Positions 7,698 to 17,452 of a stretch of DNA of 64,000 bases are shown piece after piece. Source of the stretch: an uncultured Bacteroidia bacterium (GTDB taxonomy: Bacteria > Bacteroidota > Bacteroidia > Bacteroidales > F082); the NCBI GenBank assembly GCA_902770835.1, contig CACXUM010000010.1, positions 42,366 through 106,365 of the forward strand, given 5' to 3'. The position numbers were made by a program, and so were the translations under genes. The notes beneath the pieces are model-generated. The model was not told the DNA's origin. It ran no database searches and was given only the letters and a program-made list of their open reading frames with translations. Position 1 is the stretch's first letter. Each line of letters starts with the position of its first letter.

Positions 7698-10600
7698 ATG
7701 GATATGTCTGCTCCAAACAAATTGATAGAAAAAATCGAAGGCTTCACGCGGAAGTATTATCTCAACCGATTGATACAAGGCGTGTTGGTGGGTGCTGTGC
7801 TGTGGATTGTTTTCTATCTGCTTATCAATGGGTTAGAGTATTTCTCGTGGTTCCCGTCCAAAGGTCGTTTCGTGCTGTTGCTGTTTTTGTTGGCAGGCAG
7901 CGGTTTCGTTTTGGTGTACCATTTCCTCATCCCTCTCGTTAATCTCATCCGTTTCCGAAAGAAAATGTCGGTGGAACAAGCCTCGGTGCTGATTGGAAAG
8001 TTTTTCCCTGAAATCAAGGACAAACTACTGAATACCATTCAGTTGAGCAACCAAATGGAGGCATCTAAAGTCGGCCCTTCTACAGGCTCAGGTACCGAGA
8101 ACGACCTGTTAGCCGCAACCATTGAACAACGTAGCGCACGCCTCTCCCCTATCCGCTTCACTGATGCCGTCGACTTGCGCGGCAACTTGAAGTATTTAGG
8201 CATATTTTTCGGGTCACTCCTTATATTAATAGCATTGATGGTGTTTTTGCCCGCGTTTGCAGTGCAGCCCACGCAGCGCATCGTCAACTACGAGCAGCAT
8301 TTTGAAAAGCCCCTCCCCTATCAGGTTGAAATTGAGCAAGATGAAATAGAAACCACGCAAGGCAAGGAAGTGAAATTCAACATTCGCGTCACGGGCGACC
8401 GCATCCCTGATGCCTTTTATGTGAAGAGCGAATTAGGGCAGCAACTGATGACCAAAGGTTCAGCCAATGATTTCAATTACACCTTCAAAAATCTTTTCAA
8501 TGACCTGACTTTCAATGTGATTGGCGGAGAATACACCAGTCGCCCGCTGCATATCACGGTTCACCCCAACCCTACCCTACTCTCCTATCGCTGCGAAGTG
8601 CGTTATCCAACCTACATCCACAGAAACAATGAAACTATGGACGCCAAAACGAGGCTCATCGTCCCACAAGGCACCACTTTGAATTTCAGTTTCACCACCC
8701 GCGACACCGAGCGTATGACCGTCACACGCGATTCGCTACAAACAGACTTGACTGCAAAGGATGATGTTTTTGAATACCAATTCGTTGCATCTCAATCCAC
8801 CAAGTTTGAGGTGCAAGTGCAGAACGCTTGGAACTCTACTTTGGAACCCCTACCCTTCTCTGTCGATGTGTTGCCCGATGCCTATCCCGACATCCGAGTG
8901 GAATCATTTGATGAGCATCTTTCCACCGATGTTTATTTTTCAGGCCTTGTTACTGATGACTATGGTTTCAGCAAATTGACTTTCAACTGTTTGGTGAAAG
9001 AACCCATCGAAAAGAAAATCGTCAAACCCGTTGCATTAGACCTCAAACAAACCCGAACTTCGTTTTTCTACAGTTTCAATATGGACAGCCTCGGCATTAT
9101 GCCCGGTCAGAATATGGAGGTTTATTTCGAGGTTTGGGACAACGACGGTTTTCATGGCCCGAAGTCGAAGCGTTCGGAGACTTTCACTTATTACAAGCCT
9201 TCGAAATCGGCTTTGGACAGCATCGCCAACGAGCAATCGGAGGACATTATGGAAAGGCTTCAAGAGAAGTCGCAAGCGGCTGACAAACTGCAAGATGAAA
9301 TTGAGAAAATGCTGCAAGACCTCATCCAGAAGAAGGATTTGGACTGGTCGGACAAAGAGAAGATGAAAGACTTGTTGGAAAAGCAGCAGCAGATTCAGGA
9401 TGAATGGAATAAGTTACAAGAGGAGCAAGAAAAGTTGGCCGATTTTATGAAGGAACACGAAATCGCCAACGAAGACCTCATCAAGAAACAGGAGCAAATC
9501 AACAAACTTTTCGAAGAGGTGATTCCAGAGGAATTGCGCAAAATGATGGAGCAAATCGACAAACTCCTTGAGGATATGCCGCGTGAGCAGATGCAGCAGA
9601 TGATGCAGGACATCAAGAAAAACAACCAGTCGATGCAGGAATTGCTCGACCGCAATTTGGCTTTGCTGGAGCAATTGAAAATGGAGAAAGACCTCAACGA
9701 TTTGGCCAACAAATTGGAGAAGTTAGGGGAGGAGTTGCAGAAGCAAGAACCTGAAAACCAGAGCAAAGAAGCAGGGGAGGAGAGCGAACAAAAATCTGCC
9801 GAGGAAGCCAAGGAGGAATTCGACAAGATGATGGACGAACTTGACCAACTTTTGAAGAAAAACCAAGACTTGCAACAGCCTTTCAACATGGAAAAAGACG
9901 AGGAAATGGAAGAAAGCATCAACCAAGATCTCAACGATGCCATGCAACAAGAGCAATCGGGAGAGCAGCAGCAATCGCAGAAAAAGAAGCAAGACGCTGG
10001 CCAGAAAATGCAACAGATGGCCAACCAAATGATGATGCAAATGCAGATGCAAGGTATGCAACAGATGGCCGAAGATACCCATTTGATGCGCATTTTGCTT
10101 GAAAACGTGGTGCATGCCTCGCACGAGCAAGAAGCATTAATGACCGAAATTGGCCATATACGCTCCGACGACCCCTCTTTGGTCGAGAAAATCATCCATC
10201 AAAAGGATGTGGCCGACAACTTCAACATGGTTCGCGATTCATTACGCAGCATGGCCATGCGCCAACCGATGATTCAAAACTTCGTCTTCGACGAATTGCA
10301 CACCATCGAAACCCAAACGGGAAACGCGATGAAATACCTCAACGACCTGAAACTTCCGCAAGCCGTGCGCCATCAGCAAACCGCGATGATGTCGATGAAC
10401 AACTTGGCACTCATGTTGGCAGAGTCGTTGGAAAACATGGAGAACAGCATGGAATCGATGGGAATGCCTATGGCTTGTCCCAATCCAAAACCCGGACAAG
10501 GCCAACAAAGTATGCAAAACATGCAACAGTTGCAGCAACAGTTGAGCGAGCAACTCAAAAAAATGCAACAGCAGATGGAGAAACAAGGGCAACAACAACA

Positions 10601-11036
10601 GAACTCCATGAGCGAGGAATTTGCACGCATGGCCGCCGAACAGGAAATGTTGCGTCAGGGAATGCAACAGATGCTCAACGAAATGAAGAAAAACGGGCAA
10701 GTCGGCGACGACGGCCTGAACGAAATCATCAAGGACATGGAGAAGTTGGAGGAAGAGTTGGTGAACAAGAAAATCAACCGCCAGATGATTGAGCGTAGCC
10801 AACGGATTGAGTCGAGAATGTTGGAGTCGCAGAAGGCGCAAGAGAAGCGCGAACAGGAGGAAAAACGCAAGTCGAATGAGTACAAAGGATCGCATTTCGA
10901 TAGGCAAATCGACGAGATTCTCTACAAAGAAACGCTCAAGAAAAACCAAGAGTTTTTGCGCACCAACCCGATTGAATACGCGCCCTATTACAAGGACAAA
11001 ATCAATGAATATTACCTGAAAAAAAACACGCATTGA
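7698..11036 (+). CDS. DUF4175 family large coiled-coil membrane protein
   Basis: A 1112-residue protein. Three hydrophobic helices lie near residues 25-45, 55-75 and 165-185. A beta-rich periplasmic-type section follows (about 200-510). From about residue 510 onward runs a very long Glu/Gln/Lys-rich coiled coil, including Met/Gln-rich tracts such as MQMQGMQQMAEDTH. This organisation matches the Bacteroidota DUF4175 family, whose role is unknown and probably structural at the envelope. The start at 7698 gives MDMSAPNKLIEKIEGF and follows a -7 box. An in-frame insertion, PSTGSGT (about residues 127-133), is encoded by a dispersed repeat. The next gene, ybeY, starts one base after the stop, so the two are likely co-transcribed. 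Confidence 0.88.
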   Translation: MDMSAPNKLIEKIEGFTRKYYLNRLIQGVLVGAVLWIVFYLLINGLEYFSWFPSKGRFVLLLFLLAGSGFVLVYHFLIPLVNLIRFRKKMSVEQASVLIGKFFPEIKDKLLNTIQLSNQMEASKVGPSTGSGTENDLLAATIEQRSARLSPIRFTDAVDLRGNLKYLGIFFGSLLILIALMVFLPAFAVQPTQRIVNYEQHFEKPLPYQVEIEQDEIETTQGKEVKFNIRVTGDRIPDAFYVKSELGQQLMTKGSANDFNYTFKNLFNDLTFNVIGGEYTSRPLHITVHPNPTLLSYRCEVRYPTYIHRNNETMDAKTRLIVPQGTTLNFSFTTRDTERMTVTRDSLQTDLTAKDDVFEYQFVASQSTKFEVQVQNAWNSTLEPLPFSVDVLPDAYPDIRVESFDEHLSTDVYFSGLVTDDYGFSKLTFNCLVKEPIEKKIVKPVALDLKQTRTSFFYSFNMDSLGIMPGQNMEVYFEVWDNDGFHGPKSKRSETFTYYKPSKSALDSIANEQSEDIMERLQEKSQAADKLQDEIEKMLQDLIQKKDLDWSDKEKMKDLLEKQQQIQDEWNKLQEEQEKLADFMKEHEIANEDLIKKQEQINKLFEEVIPEELRKMMEQIDKLLEDMPREQMQQMMQDIKKNNQSMQELLDRNLALLEQLKMEKDLNDLANKLEKLGEELQKQEPENQSKEAGEESEQKSAEEAKEEFDKMMDELDQLLKKNQDLQQPFNMEKDEEMEESINQDLNDAMQQEQSGEQQQSQKKKQDAGQKMQQMANQMMMQMQMQGMQQMAEDTHLMRILLENVVHASHEQEALMTEIGHIRSDDPSLVEKIIHQKDVADNFNMVRDSLRSMAMRQPMIQNFVFDELHTIETQTGNAMKYLNDLKLPQAVRHQQTAMMSMNNLALMLAESLENMENSMESMGMPMACPNPKPGQGQQSMQNMQQLQQQLSEQLKKMQQQMEKQGQQQQNSMSEEFARMAAEQEMLRQGMQQMLNEMKKNGQVGDDGLNEIIKDMEKLEEELVNKKINRQMIERSQRIESRMLESQKAQEKREQEEKRKSNEYKGSHFDRQIDEILYKETLKKNQEFLRTNPIEYAPYYKDKINEYYLKKNTH
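8073..8096. repeat. Dispersed repeat (CCCTTCTACAGGCTCAGG) inserted in frame
   Basis: The sequence closely matches the widespread bacterial repeat CCCTTCGACAGGCTCAGGG, with one base changed in the core. It is translated as the low-complexity peptide GPSTGSGT within the DUF4175 protein. On the opposite strand it gives the tell-tale VPEPVEGP reading. Confidence 0.65.
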
Positions 11037-11037
11037 G

Positions 11038-11472
11038 ATGATCAGATTCAGCACATTGGATGTGGAAATGCCGCCCATCGAACCGCAGCGCGTCAAGGCG
11101 TGGATTGAGAGCGTGGCGCAAGGTTACGGCAAGACGATAGGCGAGTTGTACTACTATTTTTGCAGCGACGAAAGGCTGTTGGAAATCAACCGCGACCGCC
11201 TCGGCCACGACTTCTACACCGACATTGTGACCTTCCCGTTGACCGATTGCGAGACCGTTCTTTCAAGTGAATTTTGCATCAGCATCGACCGCATCAGGGA
11301 GAACGCGACGACCTTTGGGCGCAGTTACGAGAGCGAATTGCTCCGCGTCATCATCCACGGCGTGTTGCATCTTATCGGCTTCGACGACCTTACTGATGAA
11401 GAAGAAAAAGAAATGCGTGAAAAAGAGGAAGAGGCGTTGGGGATGATGTTTAGTGAAAAGAATATCAATTAG
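11038..11472 (+). CDS. ybeY: Endoribonuclease YbeY (16S rRNA maturation / rRNA quality control)
   Basis: A 144-residue UPF0054 metalloprotein. LEINRDRLGHDFYTDIVTFP is the conserved YbeY core, and HGVLHLIGFDD near residues 108-118 supplies the metal-binding motif. In the classical HxxxHxxxxxH motif the last ligand is His. Here the corresponding position is Asp, a substitution seen in parts of the family. YbeY is a single-strand-specific RNase acting in 16S 3'-end maturation and ribosome quality control. It starts one base after the DUF4175 stop, and mnmG begins 37 bases downstream, after a parS-like site. Confidence 0.93.
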   Translation: MIRFSTLDVEMPPIEPQRVKAWIESVAQGYGKTIGELYYYFCSDERLLEINRDRLGHDFYTDIVTFPLTDCETVLSSEFCISIDRIRENATTFGRSYESELLRVIIHGVLHLIGFDDLTDEEEKEMREKEEEALGMMFSEKNIN

Positions 11473-11482
11473 TTAAAACGAA

Positions 11483-11498
11483 TGTTTCCCGTGAAACA
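11483..11498. promoter_or_regulatory. parS-like site 1 (upstream of mnmG)
   Basis: TGTTTCCCGTGAAACA differs from the consensus ParB-binding site TGTTTCACGTGAAACA at a single position. It lies 12 bases before the mnmG start. Confidence 0.7.
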
Positions 11499-11509
11499 CT
11501 GACAAAAGG

Positions 11510-13381
11510 ATGTATTTTGAACCGTATGATATTATCGTAGTTGGAGCCGGTCACGCCGGATGTGAAGCGGCAGCGGCGGCGGCCAATATGGGCAGCAAAG
11601 TCTTGTTGGTTACAATGGACTTGCGCCTGATGGCCTCCATGTCGTGCAACCCCGCTATGGGCGGCATCGCCAAAGGACAAATCGTGCGCGAAATTGATGC
11701 GATGGGTGGTTATTCGGGCATCGTCAGCGACCGCACCATGATTCAATTCAGGATGCTCAACAAGTCGAAAGGTCCCGCTATGTGGAGTCCGCGCTGCCAA
11801 AGCGACAAGATGATGTTCTCCGCAGAATGGCGAAGCCTATTGGAAAAAACGCCTAATGTCGATTTCTGGCAAGACATGGTGACGGGTTTATTGGTTGTCG
11901 GTGACCAAGTGAAAGGTGTCACTACGGCAATGGGCGGCGACATAGAAAGCAAGGCCGTCATCCTCACCAATGGCACCTTCCTGAACGGTTTGATACACAT
12001 CGGCGAGCAGCATTTTTCGGGAGGAAGGATGGGTGAGGTGGCCAGTCACGGCATCAGCGAACAACTGAAAGACCTCGGCTTTGAAGTGAAACGATTGAAG
12101 ACCGGAACACCCGTCCGCATTGATGGCAGAACCATCGATTTCGGCAAACTCATCGAACAAAAAGGTGATGACGAGGTGGTCGGTTTTTCATATACCGAAC
12201 CATTCAGAATCCAACAACAAAGAAGTTGCTGGATTGCACACACCTCATTGAAAGTACACGAAACGCTCCGAAAAGGCTTCAAATATTCACCTATGTTCAA
12301 CGGCAGAATCCAAGGTGTGGGGCCGCGCTATTGTCCGAGCATTGAAGACAAAATCGAGCGTTTTTCGGGCAAGGACAGCCACCAACTTTTTGTGGAACCC
12401 GAAGGCTGGACAACGGAAGAATATTACCTCAACGGGTTCAGTTCCTCCTTGCCTGACTATATCCAATATGAGGCTTTGAGGCAAATCGAAGGCTTCGAAA
12501 ACGCCAAGATATTCCGCCCTGGTTATGCCATAGAATATGATTATTTCCCGCCTGAGCAACTCCACCATTCCTTGGAAACACGGCTCATGCACGGCCTCTA
12601 TTTTGCCGGACAAATCAACGGGACGACGGGTTATGAGGAAGCCGCTTGTCAAGGCATGATGGCAGGCATCAATGCAAGTTTGGCCTTGCGCGACGACAAG
12701 CCTTTGGTGCTGTCAAGGTATGAGGCTTATATTGGCGTGCTTATTGACGACCTCATTACAAAGGGTGTGGACGAACCTTACAGAATGTTCACGAGCAGGG
12801 CAGAACATCGCATTTTGTTGCGCCAAGACAACGCTGATGCACGGCTTACGGAGATGTCATATCGATTAGGATTGGCCAAGGAAGACCGCTATCAAAAGTA
12901 TCAGGAAAAGCGTCAAAAAGTCGAAGAAATCAAGAATTTTTTGAATGAGAATTATGTCTACCCAGACCAAATCAACGGACTTTTGGAACAAAAGGAAAGC
13001 ACGAAGATAGAGCAAAAAATGAAAATGTCCTATCTTTTGCTACGACCACAAATCAGTTTGGCGGAAATGATAGATGCATTGCCAACCTTGGAGCAATATA
13101 AGAACGAAGACAGATTTGGAAGGGAATGTCTTGAGGAGGCGGAAATCCAAATCAAATACGACAGTTATATCCAAAAAGAGGACGAGCTTGCCGACAAGTT
13201 AAGACGTTTGGAAAATGTGAAACTGCCGAAAGATTTCGACTTCCATAGCATCCAATCCTTGTCCTACGAATCGCGGGAGAAACTGAACAAATACCAACCC
13301 GAAACCTTGGGGCAAGCCTCAAGAATCAGCGGGATTTCACCAGCCGACATCAATGTGCTGGCCATATTTTTAGGACGATAA
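11510..13381 (+). CDS. mnmG: tRNA uridine-5-carboxymethylaminomethyl(34) synthesis enzyme MnmG
   Basis: A 623-residue FAD protein of the usual GidA/MnmG length. The N-terminal dinucleotide-binding motif is VVGAGHAGCEAA (about residues 10-21). Other hallmarks are MSCNPAMGGIAKGQIVREIDAMGG, GTPVRIDGRTIDF, GPRYCPSIEDKI, LFVEPEGW and GQINGTTGYEEAACQGMMAGINA. The C-terminal helical domain ends in LGQASRISGISPADINVLAIFLGR. With MnmE it forms the cmnm5 modification at U34 of several tRNAs, using methylene-THF, FAD and glycine. In many bacteria gidA lies near the origin and the parAB genes. Here it is bracketed by two near-consensus parS sites, although no parAB is visible. Confidence 0.97.
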   Translation: MYFEPYDIIVVGAGHAGCEAAAAAANMGSKVLLVTMDLRLMASMSCNPAMGGIAKGQIVREIDAMGGYSGIVSDRTMIQFRMLNKSKGPAMWSPRCQSDKMMFSAEWRSLLEKTPNVDFWQDMVTGLLVVGDQVKGVTTAMGGDIESKAVILTNGTFLNGLIHIGEQHFSGGRMGEVASHGISEQLKDLGFEVKRLKTGTPVRIDGRTIDFGKLIEQKGDDEVVGFSYTEPFRIQQQRSCWIAHTSLKVHETLRKGFKYSPMFNGRIQGVGPRYCPSIEDKIERFSGKDSHQLFVEPEGWTTEEYYLNGFSSSLPDYIQYEALRQIEGFENAKIFRPGYAIEYDYFPPEQLHHSLETRLMHGLYFAGQINGTTGYEEAACQGMMAGINASLALRDDKPLVLSRYEAYIGVLIDDLITKGVDEPYRMFTSRAEHRILLRQDNADARLTEMSYRLGLAKEDRYQKYQEKRQKVEEIKNFLNENYVYPDQINGLLEQKESTKIEQKMKMSYLLLRPQISLAEMIDALPTLEQYKNEDRFGRECLEEAEIQIKYDSYIQKEDELADKLRRLENVKLPKDFDFHSIQSLSYESREKLNKYQPETLGQASRISGISPADINVLAIFLGR

Positions 13382-13387
13382 CAGAAT

Positions 13388-13403
13388 TGTTTCACATGAA
13401 ACA
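13388..13403. promoter_or_regulatory. parS-like site 2 (downstream of mnmG)
   Basis: TGTTTCACATGAAACA differs from the parS consensus TGTTTCACGTGAAACA at one position and keeps both full half-sites. It sits between the mnmG stop and the methyltransferase start. Confidence 0.7.
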
Positions 13404-13412
13404 CCATAGAAA

Positions 13413-14288
13413 ATGAACAACAATTGCCCTTGGTGCGGCTCAGAAAAAGCACAAATCAATCTTTGGCTGAAAGACGAATTCCTGACCAAAGAGGATTTCC
13501 ACATTTGCGAATGTCTGAATTGCGGTTTACTTTATACCATGCCCCGACCGAGCAAAGACAAAATCGGGGAGTATTATAAATCCGAAGAGTATTACAGCCA
13601 TCAGGAAAACAAGAAAGGCTTCATTCCCAAAGTGTATGAAGCGGTCAAAAAAGTGAACCTGAAACACAAATATCGTCTTGCCACAGACGGAATCAAAGAA
13701 GGTAAATTGTTGGATATTGGATGCGGCATAGGCGATTTTTTACACACCGCAGAAGAACACGGATGGGATTGTACTGGTGTTGAACCATCGGATGATGCAA
13801 AGGCCATAGCAAGGAAAAGAATCAAAGCCAACATTATCGCAAGTGCGGATTTGGAGCAAATTCCAGATGCATCTTTTGATGTCATTACCATGTGGCATGT
13901 ATTGGAGCATGTGGACGATTTGAAATGGCAGATGGAGCAATTGCAGCGATTAATTAAAAACAACGGCAGAATAGTCATTGCTGTACCAAATTATAAATCC
14001 TACGATGGGCAATATTACAAGGAACTTTGGGCGGCCTACGATGTGCCAAGGCATTTGAACCATTTCAGCAAGCAGACCATCACAAAGATTTTCGCCTCAG
14101 TAGGGTTGAAACTGACTCGAACCGAAAAGTTGGTTTGGGATGCTTATTACATATCATATATGAGCGAACAGTATAAGCATCACTCGCTCCCATTAATAAA
14201 AGGAGCGTTGAGAGGTTTGGTGTCAAACTGCAAAGCGAGGCGGTCTGGTGAATGGTCAAGCATGGTGTATATTTTTGAGAAAAAATAG
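13413..14288 (+). CDS. Class I SAM-dependent methyltransferase with N-terminal zinc-ribbon-like motif
   Basis: A 291-residue protein. The N terminus carries CPWCGSE and later CECLNCGLLY, a four-Cys zinc-ribbon-like pair typical of a Methyltransf_23 subgroup tied to surface-polysaccharide or lipid modification. The SAM-binding motif I is LLDIGCGIGDFL (about residues 96-107), motif II is near TGVEPSDDA, and the post-I MWHVLEHV segment is clear. Substrate unknown. It follows mnmG by 31 bases, across a parS-like site. The next gene begins 155 bases later with no recognisable structure in between. Confidence 0.87.
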   Translation: MNNNCPWCGSEKAQINLWLKDEFLTKEDFHICECLNCGLLYTMPRPSKDKIGEYYKSEEYYSHQENKKGFIPKVYEAVKKVNLKHKYRLATDGIKEGKLLDIGCGIGDFLHTAEEHGWDCTGVEPSDDAKAIARKRIKANIIASADLEQIPDASFDVITMWHVLEHVDDLKWQMEQLQRLIKNNGRIVIAVPNYKSYDGQYYKELWAAYDVPRHLNHFSKQTITKIFASVGLKLTRTEKLVWDAYYISYMSEQYKHHSLPLIKGALRGLVSNCKARRSGEWSSMVYIFEKK

Positions 14289-14443
14289 GAAAACTCGAAA
14301 TTTGGCCGTTTTTAGGCGATTTCAGGCATTTTGGCAGGTTTTCGAATCAGGGCATCACCAAGAGCAAGAAAAGCAAAATCACGAAACATTTTATAACTCA
14401 CACAATATCAACAGAAAAAAGCGGTTTTAGGAAAAAAGAGCAA

Positions 14444-17400
14444 ATGAGGAACAAAAAAAGAAGACGGATAGGAAGCATTTTGTGTTGGAGCAGCATTGGA
14501 TTGTCGCTTCTGCTCGGCATGTTCCTTCATTTGGCACTGAATGAAAAATCCTTGCAACGAAGTATTCAGAAATCGGTGTTGAGAATGGACAACGACATGC
14601 AAACACTGATTGAAAAAGGTCTGAACCATGACGAACTTGAGAAAACACAAACGGGACTGACGGTATTTATGAACGACACTTTAGTCTTCTGGAACCGAAA
14701 CGATGTCAACCCCAAGTTGATGAAACGAAAAGTCCAAATAGGTTGTGACACGATTTGCCCTTTGCTTTCAGGCAATTATTTCGTGAAATCGTACCAAAAC
14801 GCCGCGATGACCTATTTTGTGTACAAATTGGTCAGCACCAACTATCAAATCGAGAATCAATATTTTGAAAACCGTTTCCAAACCCTTCCGAAATTCATCG
14901 ATGCCGATATTCAGTTTTCAGAAAACGGTGAGGGAATCCCTATCGTGAACGAAGAAGGCAAATGCTTGGCTAACTACAAGATCGTAGGAAAACCAAAACT
15001 TCAAAAAACGTTTCTGTTTTGGCCATTGCCTTTCATCATTTTGTTCATTATCGGAGCAACATTATCACTCGATCGAGGCGGTAAAAAACAAAACGGCAGA
15101 AAAAAGCGACCTCATGTCATAGAAATCGGCATTGCCATTATCATCATAATTTCCGCGATTGGAACATACATTTACTTCAAAATCAGCGAGAATCAGGAAA
15201 ACGAGCAGATGAAACAGCAGGCGCAAAACTTCATGGAAAAACGCGACAATTCCTTTGAAATGAGTTATGCGACCTTTGCCGAACAGATGAAATCCGACAC
15301 CAACATCAGGGAAATGCTGTTTGCCGAAAGCAATGTACTTGCCGATGTCATTTTGGGCTATTCCCAAGAACTCCTATTCGATGAGACCATGCGATCCTAC
15401 ATCACTTCGCTAACGCTTTGTGCCCCTGGCGAAGAAATCATCATCCAGCCCGAAGGTTACAGCACTGATTGTGATGACTATTTCCTTGAAAAATTGGCCA
15501 ACAACAAGCAGAAAAGGGTAGGGGATGGCCTGTATTTCATGGATTATTACACATTGGACCCCAATTACTTAGGAAAAATCAAAATCGTTTCCAAAGATTC
15601 TTTGCGGCAGAAAACACTCTATTTTGAGTTCTATAAACCCATTGCGCCAGAAGGCTTCGGTTTCCCACAACTCTTGCAAGAAACGAACAGCCAAAAACCT
15701 TACGAATATTCTGTGGCGAACTATCGCGACAACTTGCTTGTCTACAAATATGGTCGATATGTTTACCCGAATTTTTTGAACAGCCTGAAAATCAAAGACC
15801 AAGAAATCAGTTTCAGCAAAAAATACAAGCATTACGCCATCAAAAAGGAAGGCAACGATGCCATCGTTATCAGTACACCAACTAAAGGATGGTCGGAAAC
15901 AACAGCTCCCTTTGCTATATTCTTTCTTGGACTGTCACTGCCTTTCTTGCTGATAGTCTGGTTGATACGACCCAAGGAACACCACAGATGGCGCGACAGG
16001 AGTTTCCGCAGAAGACTCCAAACCCTCATCTTCTCAACGCTTGGCATTTCCTTCCTTGCCATTGGTCCGGTATCCGTCGTTTACATGCAAACTTTATACA
16101 ACCAAAAGACCACCGCCTCACAATTCGAAACCACGCGAACCCTGTCACTTGAAATGCGCAACGACCTCGATTTCAAGACATTGCTTAGAACTGCTTCAAG
16201 GGACAATTGGATGGAAATCCTGCAACATTATGCCACCACTTTCTTCACAGACTTGAATCTCTACCAACTCAACGGACAACTGTTGGCCACCACTCGTCCT
16301 GAAATATACGACCTGAACCTGCAAACCCCGTTGATGAACGCGGAGGCTTACCAACAGATGCACCGCAACAAGGAACTGTTTTTCACACACATAGAATATC
16401 TTGGAAAAGGAAAGTATGAATCATCCTACATTCCTATCGCCGACGAAAACGGCAATACGTTGGCCTATCTCAACACACCTTATTTCTCCAGTGCCACCGA
16501 CCTACAAAAAGAAATCCTGAATTTTGTACTCACCTATATTAATATCATCCTTATTTTATTAGGCATAGCTTTGCTGTTCATCCTCCATCTTACCAATCGT
16601 TTAACGCAACCTTTGTCATTGATTCAAAATAAATTAGGTGACATCAAAATCGACCAGAAGAACGAACCCATCGAATGGAAAGGCGACGACGAAATCGGGG
16701 CTTTGGTGAGGCAATACAACCAATTGATTGTGGAATTGGAGAAGAGTGCCGCCGAACTGAAACGTACCACGACCGAATCGGCATGGCGTGGGGTGGCAAG
16801 GCAAGTGGCGCACGAAATCAAGAACTCGCTGACACCCATGCGGTTAAGTGTGCAAATGCTGCAACGCAACATCGAAAACGGCAAAGCCACTCCTGAACAG
16901 ACCCAACGCACGGCCAACACTTTGATTGAACAAATCGATGCCCTCTCAGACATCGCCTCCTCGTTCTCGCGTTACGCCAAACTGCCTGAAAACCATCCTG
17001 CTCCATTGGATTTGGCCGAGTTGGTCGGCAATGTGGTAAACCTTTATGACAATGCGGAAAATATCGAATTTGCATACCATTACGACCAAGCGCAAAACCA
17101 CACTTTCAACGGCGACAAGACCAACCTGAACAGTGCCGTCGGCAATCTTGTCAAAAATGCCGTGCAAGCCATTGGAAACAAGCCTGACGGCAAGATTGAA
17201 GTTTCGCTGCAATCCACTGAAACATCGTTCATTATCAGCGTGAAAGACAATGGAAAGGGCATCAAAGACGAGGACAAAGACCGCATTTTCTTGCCCAATT
17301 TCACCACCAAATCAGGTGGTTCGGGCGTGGGTCTTTCGCTGACCTACAACATCGTGCAGGCCGCCGGCGGGACGATTTCATTTGAAAGCCAAGAAAATGT

Positions 17401-17452
17401 CGGCACAAGATTCCAAATCGAATTGCCGAAGCAAAACAAGCCAAACCCATGA
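14444..17452 (+). CDS. Membrane sensor histidine kinase (NtrY-like)
   Basis: A 1002-residue protein. Predicted transmembrane helices lie near residues 10-30, 190-205, 225-245, 480-505, 525-545 and 695-720, with extracytoplasmic domains between them. A HAMP segment follows the last helix (RLTQPLSLIQNKLGDI). The H box is VARQVAHEIKNSLTPMRLS with phospho-acceptor His about 790. The N box (NLVKNAVQAIG), G1 (VKDNGKGI), F (FLPNFTTK) and G2 (GGSGVGLSL) motifs of the HATPase are complete. The NSLTPM H box resembles NtrY-type kinases. No response regulator is nearby. Instead, a membrane-anchored AraC-type protein overlaps it by 4 bases (ATGA), suggesting an unusual partner. Confidence 0.9.
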   Translation: MRNKKRRRIGSILCWSSIGLSLLLGMFLHLALNEKSLQRSIQKSVLRMDNDMQTLIEKGLNHDELEKTQTGLTVFMNDTLVFWNRNDVNPKLMKRKVQIGCDTICPLLSGNYFVKSYQNAAMTYFVYKLVSTNYQIENQYFENRFQTLPKFIDADIQFSENGEGIPIVNEEGKCLANYKIVGKPKLQKTFLFWPLPFIILFIIGATLSLDRGGKKQNGRKKRPHVIEIGIAIIIIISAIGTYIYFKISENQENEQMKQQAQNFMEKRDNSFEMSYATFAEQMKSDTNIREMLFAESNVLADVILGYSQELLFDETMRSYITSLTLCAPGEEIIIQPEGYSTDCDDYFLEKLANNKQKRVGDGLYFMDYYTLDPNYLGKIKIVSKDSLRQKTLYFEFYKPIAPEGFGFPQLLQETNSQKPYEYSVANYRDNLLVYKYGRYVYPNFLNSLKIKDQEISFSKKYKHYAIKKEGNDAIVISTPTKGWSETTAPFAIFFLGLSLPFLLIVWLIRPKEHHRWRDRSFRRRLQTLIFSTLGISFLAIGPVSVVYMQTLYNQKTTASQFETTRTLSLEMRNDLDFKTLLRTASRDNWMEILQHYATTFFTDLNLYQLNGQLLATTRPEIYDLNLQTPLMNAEAYQQMHRNKELFFTHIEYLGKGKYESSYIPIADENGNTLAYLNTPYFSSATDLQKEILNFVLTYINIILILLGIALLFILHLTNRLTQPLSLIQNKLGDIKIDQKNEPIEWKGDDEIGALVRQYNQLIVELEKSAAELKRTTTESAWRGVARQVAHEIKNSLTPMRLSVQMLQRNIENGKATPEQTQRTANTLIEQIDALSDIASSFSRYAKLPENHPAPLDLAELVGNVVNLYDNAENIEFAYHYDQAQNHTFNGDKTNLNSAVGNLVKNAVQAIGNKPDGKIEVSLQSTETSFIISVKDNGKGIKDEDKDRIFLPNFTTKSGGSGVGLSLTYNIVQAAGGTISFESQENVGTRFQIELPKQNKPNP

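Noticed and set aside
9395-10195. Ser/Cys-rich minus-strand frames antisense to the DUF4175 coiled coil
   Set aside because: They mirror Glu/Gln/Lys codon repeats of the coiled coil; composition is artefactual.
12440-12475. GAACC-CGTTGAGG stretch inside mnmG resembling a dispersed repeat (TEPVEV on the reverse strand)
   Set aside because: It encodes the conserved MnmG segment NGFSSSLP, so the resemblance is fortuitous.
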